A stretch of 55,961 nt of DNA from an uncultured Eubacteriales bacterium (GCA_934373635.1 CAKROZ010000011.1:1-55961); one strand, 5' to 3'; counted from the first letter of the stretch, positions 34,194 through 43,123 are shown. A program made the numbers and translations. Notes: generated from the sequence alone by a model not told the origin.

Positions 34194-36809
34194 ATGAAGA
34201 AAGCAAAACGCGGCTTGACCGAAGAGGAAGTCCGACTTTCCCGCGAAAAGCACGGGGACAACTCGCTGACACGTGAGAAGACGAAGGGTTTCCTCTGCAA
34301 ATTTTTCGAAAATCTCGGCGACCCGATCATTAAGGTGTTGATGTTCGCCCTGCTTGCCGAGGTGGTGTTCACCTTCGGGCGGTGCAACTGGTTCGAGGTT
34401 TCGGGTATTCTGATCGCCGTATTGATCGCGACGACGGTCTCCACCGCGTCGGAATACGGGAGCGAGCGCGCCTTCGCCGACATGCAGGCGGAGGGAGAGG
34501 AGGCGTGTTGCCTCGCCGTGCGTGACGGCGAGGTGGCGCGTCTTCCGATCTCCGAACTCGTCGTCGGCGATCTTGTACTGCTCTCCGCAGGAGAGCAGGT
34601 ACCCGCGGATGGCACGCTGATCTCGGGGAGCGTGCGGCTCGACCTCTCCGCACTGAACGGCGAGAGCGCCGACGCGGAGAAGCACGCGGGTGCTCCGTCG
34701 GAGCGTTGGGATCTCCACGAGCCGACCAAGGTCTACCGCGGCGCGGTCGTCACCTCGGGCGAAGGGGAAATGAAGGTGGGCCGCGTCGGCGGCAATACCT
34801 ATTACGGCATGGTAGCGAAGGACGTCCAGAGCGAGACGCGGGAGAGCCCGCTGAAGCTCCGCCTCTCCCGCCTCGCCTCGCAGATCAGCAAGATCGGCTA
34901 CGTGATGGCGGCATTCGTCGCGCTGACCTATCTGTTCAATCGCTTCGTCGCGGACAACGGCTTTGTCGGCGCGAAGATCCTCGCCTCCTTTGGCAACCCG
35001 AGCTTCGTATTTTCCACCCTGATTCACGCCCTGACCCTGATGATTACCGTCGTTGTCGTTGCGGTCCCGGAAGGTCTTCCAATGATGATTACCGTGGTAT
35101 TGAGTGCGAATATGCGGCGGATGCAGCGGGACGGCGTTCTTGTGAAGAAACTCGTCGGCATCGAGACGGCGGGCTCGATGAATCTGCTCTTTACCGACAA
35201 GACGGGCACCCTGACCACAGGGAAGCTCGACTGCGAGCGCATCCTCACGGCGGAGGATTGCTATCACACGCCCGCCGCCGTCAAGAAGGCGGGGCGGGTC
35301 GCGGAGCTGCTCGTCGCGTCGGCAAAATACAACACCGATGCCGTGATTTCGGGGGATGAGGTCATGGGCGGCAACGGTACCGATCGCGCCATCGCCTCCT
35401 TCTTTCGGGATATGCGGGCGGCGCCCGCCGAGGTCATCTCAAAAACGCCCTTTTCGAGCGAAAAAAAGTATTCCTCCGTCACGCTCGACGGCACGCCGAA
35501 GCTGACGCTTTGCAAAGGCGCGCCGGAGATTCTGCTCTCGGGGGTTCATTACGCCATGCGGGAGGACGGGCAGACGGTCGCCTTCGACCCTGCGACGGTT
35601 CTCGAGGAATACCGCCACGCCGCCGCGCGCGGCGAGCGGGTGCTTGCGGTCGTTTGTCGCTACGGCGCGGAGAATTCGCCCATGGTCTTTCTCGCGCTGC
35701 TGTTTTTGAAGGATAAACTGCGCCGCGGCGTGCGCGCCGCGGTACGCGAGGTGCGCGGCGCGGGAATTCAGGTCGTCATGGTGACGGGGGACGGAAAGGA
35801 GACCGCCGCCGCCATCGCTACCGAATGCGGCATCCTGCGTCCGAACACCTCGGAGCTCGTGCTCGGATGTGACGAGCTGCGCGATATGACAGATGCCGAG
35901 GTAGCATCCCTCCTCCCGCGCATCCGCGTGATCGCCCGCGCGCTCCCGCAGGATAAGACGCGGCTCGTCCGCATTGCGGAGGCGTCGGGCGCCGTCGTCG
36001 GCATGACGGGGGACGGCATCAACGACGCGCCCTCCTTAAAGCTTGCCGACGTCGGCTTCGCCATGGGGTCGGGTACCGACATCGCGAAGAATGCGGGGGA
36101 CATCGTGATCCTTCACAACGGCTTTGCCGCGATCGGAAAGACCGTGCTCTACGGCAGAACCATCTTCAAATCCATTCGGAAGTTCATCACCTTCCAGCTT
36201 ATTATGAATCTTGTTGCCTGCGGCGTCTCTCTCATCGGACAGTTCATCGGCATCGACAATCCCATCACCATTTTGCAGATGCTCTGGGTCAATATCATCA
36301 TGGACACCCTCGGAGGTCTCGCCTTCGCGGGAGAAGCGCCGCACGCCTATTATATGAAGGAAAAGCCGAAGAGAAGGGAGGAGCCCATCCTCTCACGCAC
36401 CATGATCGGGCAGATCGCCCTGACAGGGGCATACACGCTCGCCCTCTGCATCCTCTTTCTGCGGGCGGAAGTATTCCGTCGGATGTTCGACGGCGGGGAG
36501 ATCTATTTTCTGACGGCGTTTTACGCGCTCTTCATCTTCGCGGGACTTGCCAATTGCCTTTGCGCGCGGAGCGAACGCTTGCGCGTGTTCGCGGGAATCG
36601 GGAAAAACAAGCCGTTTATCTTCATTCTGCTTCTGATCGCCGCCATTCAAGTGCTGATGATCTATTACGGCGGTGCGCTCTTCCGCACCGAGCCGCTCGC
36701 GCTGCACGACCTTCTGACGGTCATCGCTCTTTCCGCCACGGTGCTCCCCTTCGACATCCTGCGCCGCATCTTCTCAAAGCTCGGGGGAAGGAAAGGAGTT
36801 AGAAATTAA
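34194..36809 (+). CDS. cation-transporting P-type ATPase, Ca2+-type (P2)
   Basis: 871 residues. N-terminal cation-ATPase domain (GLTEEEVRLSREKHGDNSL), actuator with SALNGES, M4 motif VVAVPEGLPMMITV typical of P2A/P2B calcium pumps, phosphorylation site DKTGTLTTG, nucleotide site KGAPE, hinge MVTGDGKETA and TGDGINDAPSLKLADVGFAMG, then six C-terminal helices with LLWVNIIMDTLG-type M6 (here LQMLWVNIIMDTLGGLA). It likely exports Ca2+ using ATP. Compared with PMCA pumps there is no calmodulin tail. Stands alone; no regulator next to it. Confidence 0.92.
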   Translation: MKKAKRGLTEEEVRLSREKHGDNSLTREKTKGFLCKFFENLGDPIIKVLMFALLAEVVFTFGRCNWFEVSGILIAVLIATTVSTASEYGSERAFADMQAEGEEACCLAVRDGEVARLPISELVVGDLVLLSAGEQVPADGTLISGSVRLDLSALNGESADAEKHAGAPSERWDLHEPTKVYRGAVVTSGEGEMKVGRVGGNTYYGMVAKDVQSETRESPLKLRLSRLASQISKIGYVMAAFVALTYLFNRFVADNGFVGAKILASFGNPSFVFSTLIHALTLMITVVVVAVPEGLPMMITVVLSANMRRMQRDGVLVKKLVGIETAGSMNLLFTDKTGTLTTGKLDCERILTAEDCYHTPAAVKKAGRVAELLVASAKYNTDAVISGDEVMGGNGTDRAIASFFRDMRAAPAEVISKTPFSSEKKYSSVTLDGTPKLTLCKGAPEILLSGVHYAMREDGQTVAFDPATVLEEYRHAAARGERVLAVVCRYGAENSPMVFLALLFLKDKLRRGVRAAVREVRGAGIQVVMVTGDGKETAAAIATECGILRPNTSELVLGCDELRDMTDAEVASLLPRIRVIARALPQDKTRLVRIAEASGAVVGMTGDGINDAPSLKLADVGFAMGSGTDIAKNAGDIVILHNGFAAIGKTVLYGRTIFKSIRKFITFQLIMNLVACGVSLIGQFIGIDNPITILQMLWVNIIMDTLGGLAFAGEAPHAYYMKEKPKRREEPILSRTMIGQIALTGAYTLALCILFLRAEVFRRMFDGGEIYFLTAFYALFIFAGLANCLCARSERLRVFAGIGKNKPFIFILLLIAAIQVLMIYYGGALFRTEPLALHDLLTVIALSATVLPFDILRRIFSKLGGRKGVRN

Positions 36810-36858
36810 GAATTATGAATTATGAATTATGAATCATGAATTAAGAATTTAGAATTAC
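36803..36858. repeat. AT-rich 8-base direct repeats after the ATPase gene
   Basis: Five to seven imperfect copies of the kind AATTATGA/AATTAAGA begin inside the last codons of the ATPase gene. Such strings are common between genes in gut clostridia and Bacteroidota. They belong to no gene. Confidence 0.8.
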
Positions 36859-36970
36859 GAACGGATTCGGAATTCGGACGCTCGAAGGTACACTGAATCA
36901 AAGGGCTGTCGCAAACAGGAATTCAAAGACTTGCGTCAGCCTCTTGATTTTTCGTGAAAGGCTACGAAAA

Positions 36971-36998
36971 AAAGATCCCGAGCAATTGCTCGGGATCT
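36971..36998 (-). terminator. terminator of tRNA-Gly
   Basis: Perfect 12-bp palindromic stem GATCCCGAGCAATTGCTCGGGATC, with T7 on the minus strand, directly after the tRNA CCA end. Confidence 0.9.
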
Positions 36999-37072
36999 TG
37001 GAGCAGGTAAACGGAATCGAACCGTCACGACCAGCTTGGGAAGCTGGTGTTCTACCACTAAACTATACCTGC
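36999..37072 (-). tRNA. tRNA-Gly (anticodon CCC)
   Basis: On the minus strand the gene runs from GCAGGTA to its encoded CCA. Acceptor GCAGGTA/TACCTGC, D-arm GTTTAGTGGTAGAAC, anticodon loop TTCCCAA between CCAGC and GCTGG, T-arm GGTTCGATTCC. Reads GGG codons. Confidence 0.96.
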
Positions 37073-37099
37073 ATAGCGGCAGCTCCTGTTACTTTTTCT

Positions 37100-37128
37100 A
37101 TTATACACTATCTTTTCGGAAAAATCAA
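37100..37128 (-). promoter_or_regulatory. promoter of tRNA-Gly
   Basis: Minus strand: TTGATT (37123-37128), 17-base spacer, TATAAT (37100-37105). Confidence 0.7.
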
Positions 37129-37229
37129 CCGTTTTTTCGAAAAAAGCGAAAAGAATTTTCTTCGTCTCCGTAGCAAAACGAAAAAAACGCAATATTCCGA
37201 AGAAAAAGTAAAAAAAACAGAAAAACCCC

Positions 37230-37258
37230 TTGACAACGGGAAGAAAAAATGATACAAT
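37230..37258 (+). promoter_or_regulatory. promoter of tRNA-Thr
   Basis: TTGACA (37230-37235), 17-base spacer, TACAAT (37253-37258). The transcript would start about 10 bases before the tRNA. Confidence 0.75.
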
Positions 37259-37274
37259 AAATACCGCTTGATGC

Positions 37275-37350
37275 GCTGGTGTGGCTCAGTTGGTAGAGCA
37301 GTTGATTCGTAATCAACAGGTCGCCGGTTCGAGTCCGGCCACCAGCTCCA
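37275..37350 (+). tRNA. tRNA-Thr (anticodon CGT)
   Basis: Acceptor GCTGGTG/CACCAGC, D-arm GGCTCAGTTGGTAGAGC, anticodon loop TTCGTAA between GTTGA and TCAAC, T-arm CCGGTTCGAGTCCGG, CCA encoded. Reads ACG codons. Confidence 0.96.
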
Positions 37351-37352
37351 CG

Positions 37353-37385
37353 ATTACGCTTGCTTCGGCAAGCGTAATTTTTTTC
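37353..37385 (+). terminator. terminator of tRNA-Thr
   Basis: ATTACGCTTGC-TTCG-GCAAGCGTAAT followed by T7, with a UUCG-type tetraloop. Confidence 0.92.
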
Positions 37386-37420
37386 TGCCGTCAGAGAGTT
37401 GGTACGGCAAAGCGCGTGCG

Positions 37421-37626
37421 TTTTCTTCCGAGAGGAAGCACTGTTTCTGCCCGCAGAACGGAAGCCCCTATAACAAAAACCACGCATTATGCGTGCGGAA
37501 GAGAAAAGGCTTTTCGCTTCGGAGCCGAAAGGGTAGGGCGGTTGTGGTTTCTTTCGGGAGAAAGTGCCGCCACAGCCTGCAGAACGGAAGCCTTGATAAA
37601 ACCGCAAAAGAGAAGGAGAAAAGCCT
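37421..37626. repeat. imperfect 126-bp direct repeat upstream of rsmA
   Basis: Segments starting near 37421 and 37547 align at an offset of 126 bases. Best matches are TTCTTCCGAGAGGAAGCACTG with TTCTTTCGGGAGAAAGTGCCG, and GCAGAACGGAAGCC, which is identical in both. No reading frame is kept. Copy 2 runs into the rsmA SD. Confidence 0.55.
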
Positions 37627-38478
37627 GTGAATCTATGCAATCCAAATACCATACGCGCCCTGATGGAAGAGGCGGGGATCGTCTTTCGCAAGGACTACGG
37701 GCAGAATTTCCTGATCCGTCCCGAGATCCCCGAGGAGATCGCCGAGCGCTGTGCGGATGATACGGAACGCATGATCCTCGAGATCGGTCCCGGCATCGGC
37801 TGCCTGACGGCGGAGCTTGCTTCTCGCTATCGGAAAGTGGTCGCCGTGGAGATCGACCGCGGGCTGATTCCCGTACTCGAGAAGACACTTGCCGACTTCG
37901 ACAACGTGACGGTGCTGAACGAGGACATCATGAAGGTCGACCTCAAAGCGCTCGTCGAACGGTACGGTGAGGGACTGCCGATCTCGGTTGCCGCGAACCT
38001 TCCCTATTATATTACCACGCCCATTCTCATGTATCTCCTCGAATCGGGGGTACGCTTCTCCACGATCACCGTTATGGTGCAAAACGAGGTCGCCGCTCGC
38101 CTTGCCGCCGCTCCGGGGAGTGCCGATTACGGCGCCATTACCGCGGTACTCGGTTACTACGGTCGGGTGAGCCGTCTCTTCCGCGTTCCCGCAGGGTGCT
38201 TTCTCCCCGCGCCGAAGGTGGACAGCGCCGTGATCCGCATGGATCTGTATCGGGAGCCACACTACACACCGAAAAACGAAGCCCTCTTTTTCGGCTTGAT
38301 CCGCGCCGCCTTCGACATGCGGAGAAAGACGCTCGTCAATGCCGTAACGGCAAAATATCCGCACTTTACCAAAGAAAAGCTCGTCGACGCGATCTTAAAA
38401 ATCGGGCACCCCGTCACCGTGCGAGGAGAGCGCCTCTCGACCGAAGATTTTGTAAAATTGTCCGACGAACTCGCATAA
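37627..38478 (+). CDS. rsmA: 16S rRNA dimethyladenosine transferase RsmA (KsgA)
   Basis: 283 residues. Dimethylates two adjacent adenosines near the 3' end of 16S rRNA as a late assembly check. Visible: DYGQNFLIRPEI, SAM loop EIGPGIGCLTAEL, EIDRGLIPVL, and the target motif ANLPYYITTPI. C-terminal helical domain FDMRRKTLVNAV. Start is GTG at 37627 with GAAGGAG at good distance. Loss of KsgA gives kasugamycin resistance in other bacteria. Confidence 0.97.
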   Translation: MNLCNPNTIRALMEEAGIVFRKDYGQNFLIRPEIPEEIAERCADDTERMILEIGPGIGCLTAELASRYRKVVAVEIDRGLIPVLEKTLADFDNVTVLNEDIMKVDLKALVERYGEGLPISVAANLPYYITTPILMYLLESGVRFSTITVMVQNEVAARLAAAPGSADYGAITAVLGYYGRVSRLFRVPAGCFLPAPKVDSAVIRMDLYREPHYTPKNEALFFGLIRAAFDMRRKTLVNAVTAKYPHFTKEKLVDAILKIGHPVTVRGERLSTEDFVKLSDELA

Positions 38479-38506
38479 ATGTAATGTTTTTTTTGCAAAA
38501 CAAAGT

Positions 38507-38557
38507 AAAAATCATCCGACGCAGAGCGGAAAGTGCCTGCGTCGGATGATTTTTTAT
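38507..38557. terminator. bidirectional terminator between rsmA and glpK
   Basis: AAAATCATCCGACGCAG with its complement around a 12-base loop; T6 on the plus side and T-rich on the minus side. Confidence 0.9.
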
Positions 38558-38572
38558 CTCAATAAATGAGTG

Positions 38573-40075
38573 TTATTTTGTGTCTTCCTCCGCCCACGCG
38601 AGGCTGCGCTCCACCGCGCGGCGCCAACGGGCGATGTGCTCACTCCGCCATGCGTCGTCCTTCGTCGGGCGGATCACGAGGTCGGTGCCGCGGTGTGCGG
38701 CGATCTCGTCCGTTGAAGAATAAATACCGATGGCAAGACCGCAGAGATATGCCGCACCGAGCGCGGTTGTCTCGATGCACTGCGGGCGCTCGATCGGAAT
38801 CCCGAGAATGTCCGCCTGCATGGCGAGGAGCAGACCGTTCGCCGAGGCGCCACCGTCGACGCGGAGCTCACGCACATGAATTCCCGTCGAGCGCTCCATG
38901 AGATCGACGACATCGGCGGTCTGATAGGCGAGGGATTCGAGCGTCGCGCGGATGAGATGATATTTCGTCGTCGCACGGGTGATGCCGAGGACGGTTCCTC
39001 TCGCGTAGGGGTCCCACCACGGCGCGCCGAGTCCGCTGAAGGCGGGGACGACCGTCACGCCGCCGCTGTCCGGGACCTTCGACGCATAATATTCGCTGTC
39101 CTGCGCGGACTCGATGATGCGGAGCCCGTCGCGGAGCCACTGGATCGCCGCACCGCAGGTGAAGACCGAGCCCTCGGTCGCGTAAGTCACCTTGCCGTCG
39201 AGCCGCCATGCCACCGTGGTCAGGAGCCCGTTGTTTTTGGTATAGGGGACATCTCCTGTGTTCATGAGAAGAAATGCGCCCGTACCGTAGGTATTTTTGA
39301 GCGTTCCCGCCTCAAAACAGCACTGACCGAACAGCGCCGCCTGTTGGTCGCCCGCCACGCCGCCGATCGGAAGGGCGGCTCCGAGAATTCCCGGGTCGGT
39401 CATGCCGAAGAGGGAGGCGGAATCCTGCACACGGGGAAGCATGGCGCGCGGAATCCCGAAGAGGGAAAGCAGCTCGTCGTCCCAGTCCTGCGTATGGATG
39501 TTGAAGAGCATGGTTCGCGAGGCGTTGGAGGCGTCGGTCGCGTGGACGGTGCCTCCCGTCAGACGGAAGATCAGCCAACTGTCTACCGTTCCGAAGCAGA
39601 GCTCGCCGCGCTCCGCCGCTTCTTTTGCCCCCTCGACGTGCCGAAGAATCCATTCGACCTTGGTCGCGGAGAAGTACGGGTCGACGAGAAGTCCCGTTTT
39701 CTCCCGTATCATGTCCTCGTAACCTTCGCGGATCAATTCCTCACAGCGGGCGGCGGTGCGGCGGCATTGCCACACAATGGCGTTGTAGATCGGCTTTCCG
39801 CTCGCGCGCTCCCACACGATGGCGGTCTCGCGCTGATTGGTGATACCGATGCCGGCGACCTCCTCCCATTGTCCGCCGATCTTCAGAAGGGCTTCGGCGG
39901 CGACGGCGATCTCGGTCGACCAGAGGATCATCGGGTCATGCTCCACCCACCCTTCGGCGGGGAAGATCTGCGGGAATTCCTTTTGCGAGGTGCTGACGAT
40001 GTTGCCCGCGGTGTCGAAAAGAATCGCGCGGGAGGATGTCGTGCCCTGATCCAGAGCCAAAATATATTTTTTCAC
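38573..40075 (-). CDS. glpK: glycerol kinase
   Basis: 500 residues. FGGY kinase phosphorylating glycerol to glycerol 3-phosphate. Visible: ALDQGTTSSRAILFD, the substrate site NQRETAIVW, GGVAGDQQAALFGQ, and the second FGGY signature ELRVDGGASANGLLLAMQADILG. The start is GTG at 40075 with AAAGGAGCT ahead; upstream in-frame codons have no homology. No glpF or glpD beside it. It supplies glycerol 3-phosphate for lipids or, with a dehydrogenase elsewhere, for catabolism. Confidence 0.97.
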   Translation of the reverse strand: MKKYILALDQGTTSSRAILFDTAGNIVSTSQKEFPQIFPAEGWVEHDPMILWSTEIAVAAEALLKIGGQWEEVAGIGITNQRETAIVWERASGKPIYNAIVWQCRRTAARCEELIREGYEDMIREKTGLLVDPYFSATKVEWILRHVEGAKEAAERGELCFGTVDSWLIFRLTGGTVHATDASNASRTMLFNIHTQDWDDELLSLFGIPRAMLPRVQDSASLFGMTDPGILGAALPIGGVAGDQQAALFGQCCFEAGTLKNTYGTGAFLLMNTGDVPYTKNNGLLTTVAWRLDGKVTYATEGSVFTCGAAIQWLRDGLRIIESAQDSEYYASKVPDSGGVTVVPAFSGLGAPWWDPYARGTVLGITRATTKYHLIRATLESLAYQTADVVDLMERSTGIHVRELRVDGGASANGLLLAMQADILGIPIERPQCIETTALGAAYLCGLAIGIYSSTDEIAAHRGTDLVIRPTKDDAWRSEHIARWRRAVERSLAWAEEDTK

Positions 40076-40168
40076 GGCTTCGGTAGCTCCTTTCGATGGG
40101 AAATCGTGGGAAATTTTTTGTGCGCCTTGCACAGAAGTTTGAAATAGGCTTTGTATAAACCCGACAAA

Positions 40169-40204
40169 GAAAAATCCCGGGGCAGAAAGACCCCGGGGAT
40201 TTTT
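40169..40204 (-). terminator. terminator of ylxM-ffh-rpsP-khpA
   Basis: AAAAATCCCGGGG with CCCCGGGGATTTTT, 8-base loop. It begins at the last base of the khpA stop codon. Confidence 0.88.
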
Positions 40205-40437
40205 CATTGAATTTCGACGTTGACGTGCTTGCCCTCTTTTGTGGCGGCGACCTTCATGATCTGACGGATCGCCTTGGCGATCTTGCCGTGGCGTCCGATG
40301 ACCATGCCGGTGTCTTCCTCCGCGACGGAGAGCACGAGCTCCACGTCGTCACCGTCAACCGTCTCTTCCACACGGACGGCGTCCGGGGTGTCGACGATCG
40401 CACGGGCGATGTCGGTCAGAATTTGTTTCAGATCCAT
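40204..40437 (-). CDS. khpA: RNA-binding protein KhpA (KH domain)
   Basis: 77 residues. Single KH domain with VIGRHGKIAKAIRQIMK (GxxG loop GRHG). KhpA with KhpB binds many RNAs and affects cell division and size in Bacillota. Standard place after rpsP. Confidence 0.95.
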   Translation of the reverse strand: MDLKQILTDIARAIVDTPDAVRVEETVDGDDVELVLSVAEEDTGMVIGRHGKIAKAIRQIMKVAATKEGKHVNVEIQ

Positions 40438-40455
40438 GTCCGTACCCGCTTCCGA

Positions 40456-40701
40456 TTACTTCAGAATTTCGCTCTTTTTGAGCAGAGCTCTGACGGTATC
40501 GGTCGGCTGTGCGCCGTTTTCAAGCCACTTGCTCGTCTTCTCGGCGTCGATCTTGATCTCGGCGGGGTCGCTCATCGGATTGTAGTAGCCGAGCTCCTCG
40601 ATGAACTTGCCGTTACGGGGAGATCTCTCGTCTGCCACGATCACGCGGTAGAAGGGCGACTTCTTCGCACCGATTCTCTTAAGTCTGATTTTGACTGCCA
40701 T
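40456..40701 (-). CDS. rpsP: 30S ribosomal protein S16
   Basis: 81 residues beginning MAVKIRLKRIGAKKSPFYR, then VADERSPRNGKFIEELGYYNP. Diagnostic for S16, normal length. The ATG at 40701 is five codons inside a longer frame and has GGAGG ahead. Order ylxM-ffh-rpsP-khpA is conserved in Bacillota. Confidence 0.98.
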   Translation of the reverse strand: MAVKIRLKRIGAKKSPFYRVIVADERSPRNGKFIEELGYYNPMSDPAEIKIDAEKTSKWLENGAQPTDTVRALLKKSEILK

Positions 40702-40810
40702 TGTTTTTTCCTCCAAAAGGTTTTTGTTTTTTTATAATTATTTTTAATTATAACCGAAAGAAATTAAGGGAGAACGCTTTTATATACGCCCGCACGCCTT
40801 TTTTTGCGGC

Positions 40811-40898
40811 AGGCAATTTTGAAGAAAGGCTTCGCAAAGTCTGCCTTTGATGTCAGGCAATTTTGACGGATGGTTTCGTAAGTTTTGCCTTTGACGGC
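40811..40898. repeat. two tandem 44-bp repeats between ffh and rpsP
   Basis: Copies at 40811-40854 and 40855-40898 share 34 of 44 bases by eye. Each begins AGGCAATTTTGA and contains TGCCTTTGA, so each can fold into a stem-loop closed by AGGCA/TGCCT. They lie in the ~210-base gap inside the ffh-rpsP operon, where little space is usual. Confidence 0.7.
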
Positions 40899-40910
40899 GG
40901 TCTCGGAGGC

Positions 40911-42242
40911 TCAGAAGGGAAGCTTCATCCCGGGGATTGCCTTGCGCTTGCCTATGCCGGAGAACTGCTTCATCATCTTTTTCATCTGATCGAACTGGCG
41001 AAGCAGCTTGTTGACGTCCTCGACGCTCGTGCCGGAGCCCGTCGCGATGCGGCGGCGGCGTGAGCCGTTGATGATCTCGGGGCGGAAGCGCTCCGCCTTC
41101 GTCATCGAGAGGATGATGGCTTCGGTACGGGACATCTGTTTTTCGTCGATCTCCGCGTTCTTCAGGGAATTTGCCTTGACCCCGGGGAGCATACCGACGA
41201 GCTGATTCAGATTGCCCATCTTTTTCAGCTGATGCATCTGAACGAGGAAGTCGTCGAGCGTGAAGGTCTGCTCGCGCAGCTTCTTTTCCATCTCCTTGGC
41301 GCTTTTTTCGTCGTATGTCGCCTCTGCCTTTTCGATGAGGGTGAGAATGTCGCCCATACCGAGGATTCTCGACGCCATACGGTCGGGGTAGAAGGGCTCG
41401 ATGGCATCGGACTTTTCTCCCGTACCGACGAATTTGATGGGCTTTCCCGTGATATACTTGACCGACAGCGCCGCACCGCCGCGCGTGTCGCCGTCCATTT
41501 TCGTCAGGACGACACCCGTGATGTCGAGCAGGTCGTTGAAGGTCTTTGCCACGTTCACGGCGTCCTGACCCGTCATTGCGTCCACGGTCAGAAGAATCTC
41601 GGTCGGTTGCACCGCTTCCTTGATCTTGACGAGCTCGCCCATCAGCTCTTCGTCGATGTGCAGTCTGCCCGCCGTGTCGATGAAGACCATGTCAAAGCCG
41701 TTCTTCTTCGCGTGCTCGATGCCCGCCTTCGCGATCTCGACGGGGGAGATCTTCGTTCCCATCGAGAAGACGGGGACCTTGACCGACTCACCGACGATCT
41801 CGAGCTGATCGACCGCCGCGGGACGGTAAACGTCGCAGGCGACGAGCAGGGGGTTTTTACCCTTGGATTTATAGAGCGCCGCGAGTTTTCCCGCGTGCGT
41901 GGTCTTACCCGCACCCTGAAGACCGACCATCATAATGACGGTAGGGGGCTTCGGCGCGATGGTGAGCTTCGTATTTTCTCCTCCCATCAGGGCGGTCAGC
42001 TCTTCGTTGACGATCTTGACGATCTGCTGCTCGGGGAGAAGACTTTCGAGCACCGAGGCGCCGACGGCGCGTTCGGTGACGGTTTTCGTGAATTCCTTGA
42101 CGACCTTGAAGTTGACATCGGCTTCCAGAAGGGCGAGCTTGATCTCGCGCATCCCTTCCCGCACGTCCGCCTCGGTCAGCTTGCCTTTGTTGCGGAACTT
42201 CTTGAAAGCGTTTGCCAGTTTTTCCGTAAGACTGCCGAACAT
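40911..42242 (-). CDS. ffh: signal recognition particle protein Ffh
   Basis: 443 residues. N domain, GTPase G domain with GLQGAGKTTHAGKLA, DTAGRLHIDEELM and TKMDGDTRGGAALS, then the Met-rich M domain with the SRP-RNA-binding GSGTSVEDVNKLLRQFDQMKK-type helix. It binds signal sequences and delivers ribosomes to FtsY at the membrane. Two bases after the ylxM stop. Confidence 0.98.
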   Translation of the reverse strand: MFGSLTEKLANAFKKFRNKGKLTEADVREGMREIKLALLEADVNFKVVKEFTKTVTERAVGASVLESLLPEQQIVKIVNEELTALMGGENTKLTIAPKPPTVIMMVGLQGAGKTTHAGKLAALYKSKGKNPLLVACDVYRPAAVDQLEIVGESVKVPVFSMGTKISPVEIAKAGIEHAKKNGFDMVFIDTAGRLHIDEELMGELVKIKEAVQPTEILLTVDAMTGQDAVNVAKTFNDLLDITGVVLTKMDGDTRGGAALSVKYITGKPIKFVGTGEKSDAIEPFYPDRMASRILGMGDILTLIEKAEATYDEKSAKEMEKKLREQTFTLDDFLVQMHQLKKMGNLNQLVGMLPGVKANSLKNAEIDEKQMSRTEAIILSMTKAERFRPEIINGSRRRRIATGSGTSVEDVNKLLRQFDQMKKMMKQFSGIGKRKAIPGMKLPF

Positions 42243-42243
42243 G

Positions 42244-42594
42244 TCACACTCCTTTGTTCAGTATCGTTTTCGCCGCGTCCGTGAGCACCTCGGAGGTTCT
42301 CTCGTCCCCGCGGGAGAGCAGGGCGGCGGCGGTCTTCGTGAGCGTCTCGGCAAGCGCCGAAAGCTCGCGGTAATGGGCGGCGAGCCCGAGCTTTTCTTCA
42401 AGAAAGGAAAGCTCCTCTTCGCCCTTTTTGATGATATGGCGCACGCCCTGACGCGAGATGTTCTCCCCCTCGGCGATCTCCGATAAGGAAAGGTCGTCTC
42501 CGTAGTACGCCTCCATGATGCGGGCGCACTTCTCGTCGAGGACGTCACCGTAAAAGTCCAAAAGATAGGCGAGCTTCATATTTTTTTCAAACAT
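42244..42594 (-). CDS. ylxM: UPF0122 DNA/RNA-binding protein YlxM
   Basis: 116 residues. Sigma-70 region-4-like helix-turn-helix: YYGDDLSLSEIAEGENISRQGVRHIIKKGE. YlxM precedes ffh in most Bacillota and stimulates SRP GTPase in Streptococcus. A coiled C-terminal part (75-116) is typical. Start at 42594 with GAGG ahead; ATG at 42579 is possible. Confidence 0.93.
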   Translation of the reverse strand: MFEKNMKLAYLLDFYGDVLDEKCARIMEAYYGDDLSLSEIAEGENISRQGVRHIIKKGEEELSFLEEKLGLAAHYRELSALAETLTKTAAALLSRGDERTSEVLTDAAKTILNKGV

Positions 42595-42634
42595 CGGTGT
42601 CGCCTCGCTTTGCTGTAAACGAATTTACTTTACA

Positions 42635-42663
42635 AGTATAACAGATTCTTCCCCCGCTGTCAA
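42635..42663 (-). promoter_or_regulatory. sigma-A-type promoter of ylxM operon
   Basis: Minus strand: TTGACA (42658-42663), 17-base spacer, TATACT (42635-42640). Confidence 0.8.
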
Positions 42664-42714
42664 GGGGAAAATCAAAAAAATCCGAAAAATCTTCCTCTTT
42701 TTTTGAAAAAACTC

Positions 42715-42743
42715 TTGATTTTAGGAAAAACATGTGATAGAAT
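42715..42743 (+). promoter_or_regulatory. sigma-A-type promoter of rpsT, with structured leader
   Basis: TTGATT (42715-42720), 17-base spacer, TAGAAT (42738-42743). The ~100-base leader has a hairpin ATCGG/CCGAT (about 42784-42804) before the SD GGAGAAG, possibly for S20 feedback; unproven. Confidence 0.6.
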
Positions 42744-42850
42744 ATACTGCGTATGATAAAAAGCTGTCGCGCGGGGGCTTTCGCATCGGACCCTCTCAGC
42801 CGATACGGGTGCGTGCCGCGGATCGCTTTATAATAAATAAGGAGAAGAAA

Positions 42851-43114
42851 ATGGCTAATATCAAGTCTGCAAAGAAGCGTATCCTTGTCAGCAATGCGAA
42901 GGCACTTCGTAACCGTATGCTGAAGACTCAGCTCAAGACCGTTATCAAGAAGTACGATCTCGCGGTTGCGTCGGGCGATAAGGAAGCCGCCTCCGAAGCG
43001 TACAGACTCGCCGTTAAGAAGGTCGACCAGGCAGTTGCTCACGGCATCCTTCATAAGAACAACGCGGCACATAAGAAGTCTGCTTTCACCAAAAAGTTTA
43101 ACGAAATGGCGTAA
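42851..43114 (+). CDS. rpsT: 30S ribosomal protein S20
   Basis: 87 residues: MANIKSAKKRILVSNAKALRNR and GILHKNNAAHKKSAFTKKF. All-helical S20, binds the 5' domain of 16S rRNA. SD GGAGAAG five bases before. Own promoter and terminator. Confidence 0.98.
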   Translation: MANIKSAKKRILVSNAKALRNRMLKTQLKTVIKKYDLAVASGDKEAASEAYRLAVKKVDQAVAHGILHKNNAAHKKSAFTKKFNEMA

Positions 43115-43123
43115 GTTTTACGC

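Noticed and set aside
36803..36858. Insertion-sequence end
   Set aside because: Only simple AT-rich 8-base repeats; no inverted ends or transposase fragment.
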